Below are positions 1 through 8,162 of a DNA stretch of 64,000 bases, one piece after another. Source of the stretch: DASPKM01 sp963817075 (GTDB taxonomy: Bacteria; Bacteroidota; Bacteroidia; Chitinophagales; Chitinophagaceae). Under the pieces are notes generated by a model. The model was not told the DNA's origin, did no database searches, and saw only the letters and a program-made list of their open reading frames with translations. Both the position numbers and the translations under genes were made by a program. The stretch is taken from positions 372,001 through 436,000 of the forward strand of contig CAWFMT010000003.1 in assembly GCA_963817075.1 (NCBI GenBank), read 5' to 3'. Each line of letters begins with the position of its first letter. Position 1 is the first letter of the stretch.

Positions 1-1
1 A

Positions 2-450
2 CAGCAATGGTACGTTTACTTCCGCTTTACAAACCCGATTGACGGTAAGGGTGTTCTAAAGAAGGTTATGAAGGACTTCAATAAAATTGAAGGACGGAAT
101 AACGTAAGGAAGCATTTAAAGCTCTAAATGAGGTCATTGAACTAATACTTCTGGATGGGTGAAATCCTATAGAAACTCCTGATTTCACTAAAAGAACCAA
201 CAAGCCTCTTCATAATTTTAAAGAGGGATATGCACAAATGAAGATTAGTTAGGTCCTGCCTTTGCACTTAAAAGGAAGACCCTTGCCCCAAATGTCTAAA
301 TAAGACTACAAGACTACAGCCAAGTATGTTGCCGAAGCCTGTACTGAACTAGGCTATGTCAGTACATCAATACTCGAATTAAAGAGGCTGCATGTAAAGG
401 GTAGTTACGATGCTTGTGCAACGAGGTCCCTATGGTTGCCAGCAACACCT
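2..450 (+). pseudogene. Decayed tyrosine recombinase (integrase), N-terminal part
   Basis: Reading the plus strand and switching frame where needed gives fragments typical of the SAM-like N-terminal region of Bacteroidota phage and conjugative-element integrases: QQWYVYFRFTNP near base 2, then ALNEVIELILLDG (about 120-170), LALKRKTLAPN (about 263-298), and KTTAKYVAEACTELGY (about 310-357). At least three in-frame stops and frame changes interrupt these pieces, and no catalytic domain follows before the next genes. It is therefore a remnant, probably of the recombinase that brought in the neighbouring island. The gene may begin to the left of the window. Family assignment is from recognised motifs, not a database search. 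Confidence 0.6.
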
Positions 451-482
451 AGAATTTATGAAGAACTGAATTTCTTTTTTTA

Positions 483-683
483 ATGCTAAATAGGGACCAG
501 GTCTTTTGGGTGAAGGAAGTTCTCCATGAGACTGATGAAGCTGAACAGTCGATTACCATTTTCTTAAAACAAGGATTTTGCAATAAGTATCGAGAGCTCC
601 TAGTTGACAGAGGTAGAATAGTGGTATTGCGAAAGGATGAATTTGAGATTGACAAGAGATTGAAGGAGCACTATAGGAGCTAA
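483..683 (+). CDS. Small hypothetical protein (66 aa)
   Basis: A short open frame from ATG, convergent with the minus-strand operon whose last gene ends at 701. It encodes a charged, soluble protein with no signal peptide or membrane segment and no motif I recognise. It sits directly after the decayed integrase, so it could be a fragment of an older gene rather than a functional one. The opposite strand is also open over most of this stretch, which weakens the call. Confidence 0.25.
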   Translation: MLNRDQVFWVKEVLHETDEAEQSITIFLKQGFCNKYRELLVDRGRIVVLRKDEFEIDKRLKEHYRS

Positions 684-700
684 GATTACCTGTCCTAGTA

Positions 701-1357
701 TTAAAATAGTGAATAAAACATATTGCATCCGGTGTTCCTCACATAGCAGGATTCAGGTATTGCCTCAGACTGAGGCTCGTCAATCTTGGCAAGAGCAGCG
801 ATAGCAGCCCTAGCAGAGTGTGAGAATTTTTGGACAATTTTTGCCTTTTCGTTAGGTTGAAGGGTATCAATATTAACGCCATCGCTACTCCACCTCAACG
901 AAAAATGCCAGAAATTCCATTTCGTTGGTGTGTGGACAACATGACACCTTGCTATGTGCGGAGTATCAGCTCTCTTGAAATCAAATTCTCTATCATTCAT
1001 CGCTTTTATAAAAATCCACCAATAATGACGATTGTTGTTAGCTATAAAATCAACTTCGAAAACTGGGACCTCCACTTTCTCGTCGGGCTCGCAATATTGA
1101 CCGTACTTTTCTTTGCCTTCTCCAGTTAATTCAATAGTGACATGTGAAAGCTTATAAGTTCCCAAGATGCTCATTGAGAGGTCATCAACATGTTCTTTGG
1201 GGCTACATATGTACTTTACATTTATCATGTTTGTTTCAGAGTCCCAAATTTCCTCTGTATTATTCGTGCTAGTAAAACGTATCACGATGTGATTACGTAA
1301 ATCACAATCCAATCTTTTATAAGCAGGATTTGGAAGAAGCGCCACCGGATAATTCAT
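701..1357 (-). CDS. Hypothetical protein of accessory operon (218 aa)
   Basis: Last gene of the minus-strand accessory operon. Its ATG is separated by one base from the stop of the upstream gene at 1359, so the two are almost certainly co-transcribed and perhaps translationally coupled. The protein is soluble with no signal peptide. It looks beta-rich in the first 150 residues, with aromatic-rich segments such as HYWWIFIKAM and WNFWHFSLRW, then a short alanine-rich helix. I recognise no family. Its fixed place behind the 184-aa and TIGR04255 genes suggests these three act as a unit, but that is inference. Confidence 0.6.
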   Translation of the reverse strand: MNYPVALLPNPAYKRLDCDLRNHIVIRFTSTNNTEEIWDSETNMINVKYICSPKEHVDDLSMSILGTYKLSHVTIELTGEGKEKYGQYCEPDEKVEVPVFEVDFIANNNRHYWWIFIKAMNDREFDFKRADTPHIARCHVVHTPTKWNFWHFSLRWSSDGVNIDTLQPNEKAKIVQKFSHSARAAIAALAKIDEPQSEAIPESCYVRNTGCNMFYSLF

Positions 1358-1358
1358 T

Positions 1359-1913
1359 CTATGCTGGTTCTGCTATAATATTACTAGGGGAATTGTAGAA
1401 TAAGCTGAGCTGATTAATCACCTCATCCAATTCTCCAGCATAGCTAAGAATATTTGTATCATGGTGAAAAATAGTCATGAGGGCTTCGTCTTTCCCATCA
1501 TATTCGTCAATCAAGTAATGTTCAATAAATATTTTGAATTCGCCCTTAATCATTTTGTAGAATATGCTACCTTCGGACGTTAACTCAAGCGAGATTTTCT
1601 CCGGCGAAAATTTCAATATGGCATCTGCAGATATTTTCATTTTCTCCCGTAATGAATACCTATTTTTTCCAACAAAAATTTCATGTTCATTCTCTTCAAG
1701 TTGGCTGAGAAAGGATTCTTCAAGCTTTATAAACTGCCTAATCCCTATGAATGTATTATCTTCTGCAGAACCATTCCAGACTCTCCGGTACGCACCACTG
1801 TTTGTCTCCCAAGCAATCAATCCCTCAAAATTTGAACTCGTGCCATGGAGAGGAGCAAAATAATCTAGATGTGGCAAGGAAATTTCAATGTTATGTGGAA
1901 TTTCTGCAGGCAT
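1359..1913 (-). CDS. Hypothetical protein of accessory operon (184 aa)
   Basis: Soluble protein with no signal peptide, membrane segment or motif that I recognise. The gene starts two bases after the TIGR04255 gene stops at 1916 and ends one base before the 218-aa gene begins, which is the packing of a tight operon. The sequence alternates short beta-like stretches with acidic loops. The close linkage to a TIGR04255 protein suggests a partner role, but no function can be read from the sequence. Confidence 0.6.
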   Translation of the reverse strand: MPAEIPHNIEISLPHLDYFAPLHGTSSNFEGLIAWETNSGAYRRVWNGSAEDNTFIGIRQFIKLEESFLSQLEENEHEIFVGKNRYSLREKMKISADAILKFSPEKISLELTSEGSIFYKMIKGEFKIFIEHYLIDEYDGKDEALMTIFHHDTNILSYAGELDEVINQLSLFYNSPSNIIAEPA

Positions 1914-1915
1914 AA

Positions 1916-2665
1916 TTAATATTGAGGGTTTAGTGTTTTCAAAAATTCGTCATTAATCATACCAAAATAGATTTCCTTTTCCTTAGTATGATTGTCGTCT
2001 ATATTCGCCAACAAATCATCCAACTCTTTAATTTCCAAATTATCTGTTATGACGTCGATGTCTACAATTGAAGTTTTGGTAATTTCATTTTTCTGACCAG
2101 CTTGCATGTTTCGCACGAGAGGCACTTTATTGCTTAAATTAAGAATAATTTTAGAGTCTTTATAGTAAAACTCGCTTCTAAAAGCCACGGTTTCGCTTTG
2201 GACTTCAGGAAAACCGAACGTAAAGTTAAACTTTATGCATTCGCTAATATCTCTATCTGGATACTCACTTATATAACGTATACCAACCCTTGTACATTTT
2301 GTTATATGCCCACTTGACATGAACTGTTTTAGAACTTTCTCAATTTGGGGCCTATAATCGCTCCACCCAATATATTGCTTAAGACAGGTGAATACTAAGG
2401 CATTAGGAGAGACTTGAACACTTATTTTGTCATTATAAAATAAGCCAGCTGAGGATAATTGAATAGTTATTGCCCGCCCAATGTTAGCTTGGGAAGGCTG
2501 TTCAAATTTAGGCTTTTGTACAGGCCTATTTGTATATGTGTAGGATTTGTCAAGAGCATTGAATAGAGTTCCAAGAAATACCTCGAATGGCAGATTTGAT
2601 AAATACCGTATTTCCACTACAGCCTCTCGAATATTGTCAGGACTAATTTTTTTGGGTAGTTGCAT
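1916..2665 (-). CDS. TIGR04255 family protein
   Basis: About 249 residues from the preferred ATG at 2665; the open frame reaches 2734, but those extra residues do not look like family sequence. The early segment NIREAVVEIRY and the ending, a helix followed by KEIYFGMINDEFLKTLNP, match the pattern I know for TIGR04255, a sporadically distributed bacterial family of unknown biochemical role often found in accessory regions. The middle has GIRYISEYPD and a beta-rich core. No catalytic motif is visible. Its place between a protease and two unknown genes in an island suggests it belongs to the same system. Confidence 0.7.
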   Translation of the reverse strand: MQLPKKISPDNIREAVVEIRYLSNLPFEVFLGTLFNALDKSYTYTNRPVQKPKFEQPSQANIGRAITIQLSSAGLFYNDKISVQVSPNALVFTCLKQYIGWSDYRPQIEKVLKQFMSSGHITKCTRVGIRYISEYPDRDISECIKFNFTFGFPEVQSETVAFRSEFYYKDSKIILNLSNKVPLVRNMQAGQKNEITKTSIVDIDVITDNLEIKELDDLLANIDDNHTKEKEIYFGMINDEFLKTLNPQY

Positions 2666-2804
2666 GGGTTTAAACCTAACAGGACATATAATGAATTGCA
2701 AATGTATGGGCCTAAATCTTAACTCAATAGCCAATTGTAAAACGCTGTGATAGAAAGTCTAATATACCTCTTTTGACATGGAAGGGTTAGACGTTTAGGC
2801 TTTT

Positions 2805-3902
2805 TTAGTACAAAGATGAAGAATTAGCATTCAACTCTTTTAGAGTGAAAGAGCCTCCGTCCATTTGAATTATGTCAATTTCTCTTACGGTTTTATTCAG
2901 ACCTCTTGCATCATCCAAAACTGACTTAATCGACTCTGAAGGAATAGCCATTCCATAACCAAGTTTGTCAAGTTCATCACTATTCTTAATGTCAGGCGGC
3001 ATAGCAACTATCATCCCGACTACTCTTCCTAACTTATCGAAAACAGGCCCTCCACTGTTGCCTCCTTTAACTTTCGCATTAAGTAAAAAATACTTAATGC
3101 CATTTTTGTATTCTTTTTCTCCAGCTAAGAGCTGTCCTGTTGATGACCTTAATAATGTTGAATTTATTGCAGATTTATCAGCTATCAAAATTGCCTCGAA
3201 GCCCGCAATTGGAGGATAGCCTAATGTTAAGACATCATCCAAAATTTTTCCTGGTCCTAACAGGATAATAGATGAGACATCGACATAATTCAATTCGTCC
3301 ATTTTCGTCTTTCCCTCGTACTCCTCTTTCACTCGTAAAGAATAAGAGGGCAAAGTCTCGAACAATTTTGAGGAGGTTTTTAAGACAGCGATATCCAAAT
3401 ATGGATTGTTCGGAATGTATAAATTATCAACAGGAACGACAGTTCCATCTTCAGCCATTATGGTGATTTTCTTAAACTTCCCATCAATACAATGTCTGGC
3501 TGTAATTATACACTCGTTCGAATAGACAAAACCGCTACCCACCGATAAGTCATCATTTGCCAGCGTTACAGAGATTGCCAAAACAATTTTTCTGAATCGT
3601 TCTCTCACAGCTAAGAAACCTTGAACGAGTAATTCATAACTGCCATACTTGCTCAAATCAGAATCATAAAAACCTTTATTTGTGTAATAGTGATGCCCAT
3701 AAAATGGATGGTCTCCACTTCGTCCCTGATGGTCAAGTAAACCCTCCTGTTCTAATTTCTTGCAATAATGTATGTTCCTATAAACTTTGGGGCCAATATC
3801 AGGATACTTCTCCACCAAATGCATAAATGAAAAGGGGCGAAGTACATTTCCGTCACGATAAGCGTCATTAAAAAAGTCCAAAATAGTGTGAGCGAGGTCC
3901 AT
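2805..3902 (-). CDS. Trypsin-like serine protease with N-terminal helical domain
   Basis: A 365-residue protein. Residues about 110-320 form a chymotrypsin-fold (S1/HtrA-like) protease with a full triad: His137 in TARHC, Asp170 in NPYLDIAVLK and Ser283 in GGNSGGPVF. There is no PDZ domain and no signal peptide, so it should act in the cytoplasm. The first about 100 residues look like a winged-helix or small helical domain (KVYRNIHYCKKLEQEGLL, then HHYYTNKGFYD), possibly for DNA or partner binding. It follows the PLD-type nuclease gene by 26 bases in the same operon. Cytoplasmic trypsin-like proteases in islands are known as effector parts of some defence systems; applying that here is inference. 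Confidence 0.75.
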   Translation of the reverse strand: MDLAHTILDFFNDAYRDGNVLRPFSFMHLVEKYPDIGPKVYRNIHYCKKLEQEGLLDHQGRSGDHPFYGHHYYTNKGFYDSDLSKYGSYELLVQGFLAVRERFRKIVLAISVTLANDDLSVGSGFVYSNECIITARHCIDGKFKKITIMAEDGTVVPVDNLYIPNNPYLDIAVLKTSSKLFETLPSYSLRVKEEYEGKTKMDELNYVDVSSIILLGPGKILDDVLTLGYPPIAGFEAILIADKSAINSTLLRSSTGQLLAGEKEYKNGIKYFLLNAKVKGGNSGGPVFDKLGRVVGMIVAMPPDIKNSDELDKLGYGMAIPSESIKSVLDDARGLNKTVREIDIIQMDGGSFTLKELNANSSSLY

Positions 3903-3928
3903 AGGCTCTATTTGTAAAAAATAAATCT

Positions 3929-4777
3929 TTAGATTTTTTTTTCCTTATGAGAAATATAGTCAGTCGTATGCTCGGGAAATTGATAGTGACACTCAATTAG
4001 CTTGCTCCTGGCTGTTAACCTAGTCCTCTCGCTAAAAAGTGCGGCATATTGTGGTTGGAGAACCATCCATTCAAAAGAAAGCTCTAAATGGCCTTTTTCC
4101 TTTAATTGCCGAAGACCTGACTGTATTATTGGTTCATTGCTATAAATTCTGGCAGCCCCTACTCCAGAATGGAGCTGAATGTTATCCTTGATTCTTTCGA
4201 AGTCGACCCTTATATACTGGTGAGAGATATCAACATTTTTTAAAATTTGTTCCTCAAATTCCTTCGCAAGCTTTTTAGTTTCCTCTTCAGTGATTGAAAT
4301 AGTCTCAGCAGTTGTAAAGCCAAGAATATAATTTCTAAAGTCATTTATTGGTTCAAGGCCTAAAATTAATTTCTCAAAATATTGGTTGTACCCATTAGCC
4401 AAATCAGAATCTTCTATTACTACGATATTCTCAAAATTACTCTCTGCCTTGTCTGACCAATTGTACGAGCCCGTAACTATCCAAGAATTATCAATGATGC
4501 AAAATTTATTATGCATTAGTTTTTTCTCAATAGTCGGCATTATATAAAGCTTGAATTTGGGATACCGGAGGAAAAGGTTAAAATGGGTGGCAGTATGATT
4601 AAATTCATGGTCGCTTATCAGTACATCAACATTTATGCTGCCTAACCTATCTTTTAATACATCAGAGAATGACTTACATGTAAACCAGGCAACACAAATT
4701 CTAATTCGAATTTGGGCAGTAGAAAGTTTTCTGGAAATAGTGTTGTGAATATGCTCCGTCTCCAATGTAACTTTCAT
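3929..4777 (-). CDS. Phospholipase D-fold (HKD) nuclease-like protein
   Basis: 282 residues. One complete HKD motif is present: His89, Lys91, Asp96, followed by GSYNWS at 103-108, as in the single-HKD bacterial nucleases (Nuc/BfiI type) that dimerise to form an active site. No signal peptide or membrane segment is visible, so a cytoplasmic nuclease is more likely than a lipase. The second half (about 130-282) is helical and charged and not recognised. The gene lies 27 bases downstream of the methylase and 26 bases upstream of the protease on the same strand. PLD nucleases accompany methylases in systems such as DISARM, but the DISARM helicase and DUF1998 genes are absent here. Confidence 0.7.
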   Translation of the reverse strand: MKVTLETEHIHNTISRKLSTAQIRIRICVAWFTCKSFSDVLKDRLGSINVDVLISDHEFNHTATHFNLFLRYPKFKLYIMPTIEKKLMHNKFCIIDNSWIVTGSYNWSDKAESNFENIVVIEDSDLANGYNQYFEKLILGLEPINDFRNYILGFTTAETISITEEETKKLAKEFEEQILKNVDISHQYIRVDFERIKDNIQLHSGVGAARIYSNEPIIQSGLRQLKEKGHLELSFEWMVLQPQYAALFSERTRLTARSKLIECHYQFPEHTTDYISHKEKKI

Positions 4778-4804
4778 TATTAACTGGTTTAGGATTTACT
4801 ACAT

Positions 4805-6586
4805 TTAAGTAATAAGTTTTAGTACCAACTCATCAATCAAGGTTAACTCTCTATCTAAATGCTTCTTTAAAGAAGTTCGCATGCGTCCTAAAAATATAGC
4901 TGAGAGCTCTTGAATTGGTGGATTGGCAACAAGAAATTTACTAGCCTTATCATGTGATTCGATGCTTAAAGCGGCTATCTGCTTATGAAGTTTGCTAGTT
5001 AATGAGAATTTTGGATAAAAAATGTCCAAAATCTTTTTGTGGATGTTTCTGGCCCCAAAGAGACCGCTTGATTGGTAATCTTTCATTTTTTTGTTGGGTG
5101 CCGATGAATTAAGTATTGCAGCTAAATAGTGTGCCTCATTCACGTCATAGAAGCCTGCCCAATAAAGGGCATGGTCCACGAGAAAAGGTAAATCAAGTTC
5201 TGTGCGTGTCACGACAGTTGCGCAGGCATCTGCACCCCTGCCATTATACAAAAGTAGGTAGGGAACATTCAGATTTTGCTCAGTCAATTTATTCTGCCAA
5301 TTCAAGTAGTCTTCGCTACTAATCTGACCATTTTTTTCGGTGCGATAAATCTTCCATATGTTCTCTGAATTTGCAAACCACCTGGCTGCATTCAAAAATC
5401 CCAATCTTCGAATTGCACTTGCCGATTTCAACGCAATAACGTCTTGATTATACTTATTCTTATCAATTGTAATGGGTAGTACAACGAGGTCAGGATTATA
5501 AAACGCAAACGGTAGAATGGTTTTGCCGATTGCAGTTCTAAATAAAAAATGACTTTCGATTCGGTCGGTGAAACTAATCTCATTCCAAGGCTTTTTGGCG
5601 TCCGCTAGCCTTGTCTGCGAGGTTCTGACACTAACTATTCGGTCTTTCCAATCAGGTGGAGCCTCTTGAGCAAGTTCGACAAAATAAAATGACCGTGGAA
5701 CTATTGTGGCACCCTGCCTAAATCCTGCTTTATATGGATTAACTAACTCATTTTCACCCTTAGAATTCGTTAACGCGGTAGCCTTACCTTGCTTGCTGTA
5801 ATGCCAAATAATTTGATATTCCGTTAGTCTTGATGAAGCAACAGCCAAATTGCAGTTATGAACTGGCAGGTTGCCTTCGAATGAATAACCAGGTATTCCG
5901 CTTTCAGGAATCTTTCTATTTCCATCTTCTTGGTCAGCAAACATCACGCAACTGGGGATTCTGAATAATGGACTAACGTCCTTTAAATCCCAAATCCCCG
6001 ATAATTTGAATCCTTTGGCTACCCCACCACGACTATTATCATGATGGTCGGCGGCAAAAAAACTGCGTGGTAATACAAACGCAATTTTGCCTTTCTGTTT
6101 TAGGAAATAAGTTGAGCAATAGGCAAGAAATATTGCAGCTATTTCTAAATGGGGAAAATTGGCAATCTTTTTTGGCTTTACGTGATATTTGCCTGCAAGC
6201 TCTTCCAATGTATCCTGATACTCATTGTTCTTAATTGAACTAAAAGTAAACCACGGCGGATTGCCTACAACGTAGTCAAACTTATTTGCAAGGAAGTAGG
6301 GCTTGTACAAATTCTGTACAATGAATTTCCAAATACTGTCTCTTCCTTTTTCCTTCGCCGTTTTAAGAGCCGTATAGACCTCATAAAAGCTTCTTATTGT
6401 CTGAGAATTAATTCCTCCCTTCTTGAAATGATTTCGAAAAGTTTTTTCAAATTGAGCTTCTGATTCTGAGCTCCGATTTAGCGTTTGGGTTGCGAGCTCT
6501 TCGCAAAAATCTAGAGCACTATCAAAGACATTTACGTCCTCTAGCACCTGGGTATTCAAGTAATATGACTTCTCATCAATGTTCAT
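4805..6586 (-). CDS. Adenine-specific DNA methylase, C-terminal half (frameshifted from upstream half)
   Basis: 593 residues holding catalytic motif IV of an N6-adenine methylase, NPPW at residues 109-112 within VVGNPPWFTF, followed by a long target-recognition-like region (about 230-560). The SAM-binding motif I is missing because it is encoded by the upstream frame ending at 6612. Reading upstream of this ATG in the same frame gives VKTIFGGEFK directly, which joins onto the other half if one base is removed from the five-C run at 6616-6620. The intact gene (4805-7973) would encode about 1,055 residues, similar to Eco57I/type IIG or PglX-like enzymes. No helicase is present. Confidence 0.8.
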   Translation of the reverse strand: MNIDEKSYYLNTQVLEDVNVFDSALDFCEELATQTLNRSSESEAQFEKTFRNHFKKGGINSQTIRSFYEVYTALKTAKEKGRDSIWKFIVQNLYKPYFLANKFDYVVGNPPWFTFSSIKNNEYQDTLEELAGKYHVKPKKIANFPHLEIAAIFLAYCSTYFLKQKGKIAFVLPRSFFAADHHDNSRGGVAKGFKLSGIWDLKDVSPLFRIPSCVMFADQEDGNRKIPESGIPGYSFEGNLPVHNCNLAVASSRLTEYQIIWHYSKQGKATALTNSKGENELVNPYKAGFRQGATIVPRSFYFVELAQEAPPDWKDRIVSVRTSQTRLADAKKPWNEISFTDRIESHFLFRTAIGKTILPFAFYNPDLVVLPITIDKNKYNQDVIALKSASAIRRLGFLNAARWFANSENIWKIYRTEKNGQISSEDYLNWQNKLTEQNLNVPYLLLYNGRGADACATVVTRTELDLPFLVDHALYWAGFYDVNEAHYLAAILNSSAPNKKMKDYQSSGLFGARNIHKKILDIFYPKFSLTSKLHKQIAALSIESHDKASKFLVANPPIQELSAIFLGRMRTSLKKHLDRELTLIDELVLKLIT

Positions 6587-6611
6587 TTTAAACTCTCCGC
6601 CGAATATTGTT

Positions 6612-7973
6612 TTAACCCCCGGAGGGTGCTAGTAGGGTATTTGCCAGTATGATATTAATATGTACAGGCTTCTTAGCATTACGTATTTCTTTGCCTAAAG
6701 CTAGTAACATAGTTGTCTTGGCAATTTGTACGCTAAGTGGGTGTATATCGATTCCATAAATCTGGTCGCACAATTCTTCTACCGATACTTCTGGATGAAG
6801 TTTTCGCATTCTATGTATTACTGCTCTAATGAATGAGCCGCTGCCACATGAAGGGTCAAGTATTCTATCTCCTTTTTTAAACTCATATTCTGCCAATATT
6901 CGTTCGCAAAGCCAATCGGGAGTGTAATATTCTCCCAATGTGTGTCTTGTATCAATGTCTATTAATTCCTGATATACGCCTTTTAAAATATCCTCTTCAA
7001 CTGAGTGGAAATTGAAAGTTGAAATTTCCTGCGCAATTAATCTAAAGACTTTCTTTAAATTTTCGAAATTCCTGGCACTCTTTACCCAATGAAAGAAATC
7101 ATTGTCGACAAAGTTGCTTATTTTAAATTTATGAAATATGGACCCATCTAATATGCCTACCACCTCCTCCTCATCAATAAAATCATCAGAAGAAACTACA
7201 CTATAGGCTAGCATTTTGGAGAAAACGCTCAGATAGGTATGCTTAAGAAAATTTTCTATGGAGGCATCAAAAGAACCATACGCGATACTTAAAAACTTTT
7301 TCCATTGTTGAAATGAAACCTGAACCTCACCATATTTCTTGGATTCCGTAAACCAACCAGATAGTTGCCTATAGCTTTCGATAAACACATTACTTTGATA
7401 ACCGAAGGCCTCCTCAATCTTTTCTAATGTAGCTTTTTGCCTTTCCTCCTTAAAGAGAAATCTATCTAACCAATAATAAAAGTCGATAGCTTTTGACTCT
7501 GTGAGGGTAAAAGATGCACTCTCAACTTCATTCAAAATTAGTTCGTGTTCCTGAATAGTATCCAACTTATCTAGGCATGATAAGTCGGGAGCGTAAACTT
7601 TCCAATTAATAAAATCAGATGCAATCAAAGTGAAATTGTAACCTTCGCCAGATTTGAATAATCCTAAAAGATATCCGGCTAACTGTTCTTTCGCATGAGG
7701 AAGTGAAACCTTAAGATTGTTCTCAAATTCAATTATTATATTATTATAAAGAGTATCAGCGCTTCCTCTATGAATTTTGTCCTTTCGGGGAATATTGAAT
7801 ATTGTGGCTTCAGCGCCTAAAGACATTTTATCGAGGATATCCCTTATCTCTTTGTCATCGGTGTACAAATCCCTGAGGCAATCCTTAAAAGCTTCCTTCT
7901 TTGTGTATTCCTTGTTCGCACTGGTTACCTTACGGATGAAATCGTGAATTATTTCAGTTTTGTTCTTTCTCAT
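6612..7973 (-). CDS. Adenine-specific DNA methylase/RM enzyme, N-terminal half
   Basis: 453 residues. Motif X-like GEYYTP (347-352) and SAM-binding motif I DPSCGSG (373-379) are clear, followed by GIDIHPLSVQIAK (407-419). The N-terminal region contains Asp73, then IEFENN (81-86) and a helix with QLAGYL. This resembles the D...ExK core of type IIG nuclease domains, except that the usual Lys is Glu, so cleavage activity is uncertain. The frame ends at SGG-stop next to the five-C run at 6616-6620; the catalytic NPPW half continues in another frame. It is the first gene of the accessory operon, and its ATG at 7973 is preceded by AT-rich sequence. Confidence 0.8.
   Translation of the reverse strand: MRKNKTEIIHDFIRKVTSANKEYTKKEAFKDCLRDLYTDDKEIRDILDKMSLGAEATIFNIPRKDKIHRGSADTLYNNIIIEFENNLKVSLPHAKEQLAGYLLGLFKSGEGYNFTLIASDFINWKVYAPDLSCLDKLDTIQEHELILNEVESASFTLTESKAIDFYYWLDRFLFKEERQKATLEKIEEAFGYQSNVFIESYRQLSGWFTESKKYGEVQVSFQQWKKFLSIAYGSFDASIENFLKHTYLSVFSKMLAYSVVSSDDFIDEEEVVGILDGSIFHKFKISNFVDNDFFHWVKSARNFENLKKVFRLIAQEISTFNFHSVEEDILKGVYQELIDIDTRHTLGEYYTPDWLCERILAEYEFKKGDRILDPSCGSGSFIRAVIHRMRKLHPEVSVEELCDQIYGIDIHPLSVQIAKTTMLLALGKEIRNAKKPVHINIILANTLLAPSGG
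6616..6620 (-). other. Frameshift site in methylase gene (run of five C, five G on coding strand)
   Basis: On the coding strand the sequence CCCTCCGGGGGTTAA ends the N-terminal frame. Removing one G from the G5 run gives a continuous frame (SG, then VKTIFGGEFK) into the downstream half. A short G run could in principle slip for phase variation, but five bases is short for that, and several other genes in this window show similar one-base defects, so a consensus error is at least as likely. Confidence 0.75.
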
Positions 7974-8162
7974 ACCCGATAGTTACTAAAAAGGAGTAAA
8001 ATACACAAACTGCAGGATTCTACGGCTGTGGGTCTTCTTTCATAGTAGAACCATTAATAAAGACTTCTTTTTAGGGGATTTTTTATCTCCCTGCGTGCTT
8101 TGATGGCAATTCTGAATAATCTAATGGATCTTTCTCTAAATAACTACTATGGCTGTTGATCC
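7974..8162. other. Gene-free leader region of accessory operon
   Basis: This is the left part of a 719-base stretch without a credible gene (7974-8692). It should hold the promoter of the minus-strand methylase operon, but I see no convincing TTG/TAnnTTTG pair. The rest of the gap holds the tandem tRNA-end repeats and one copy of the dispersed palindrome, annotated separately. Confidence 0.4.

Noticed and set aside
701..7973. DISARM or BREX locus
   Set aside because: A methylase and PLD protein are present, but the helicase, DUF1998, PglZ, BrxL and BrxC genes are not.
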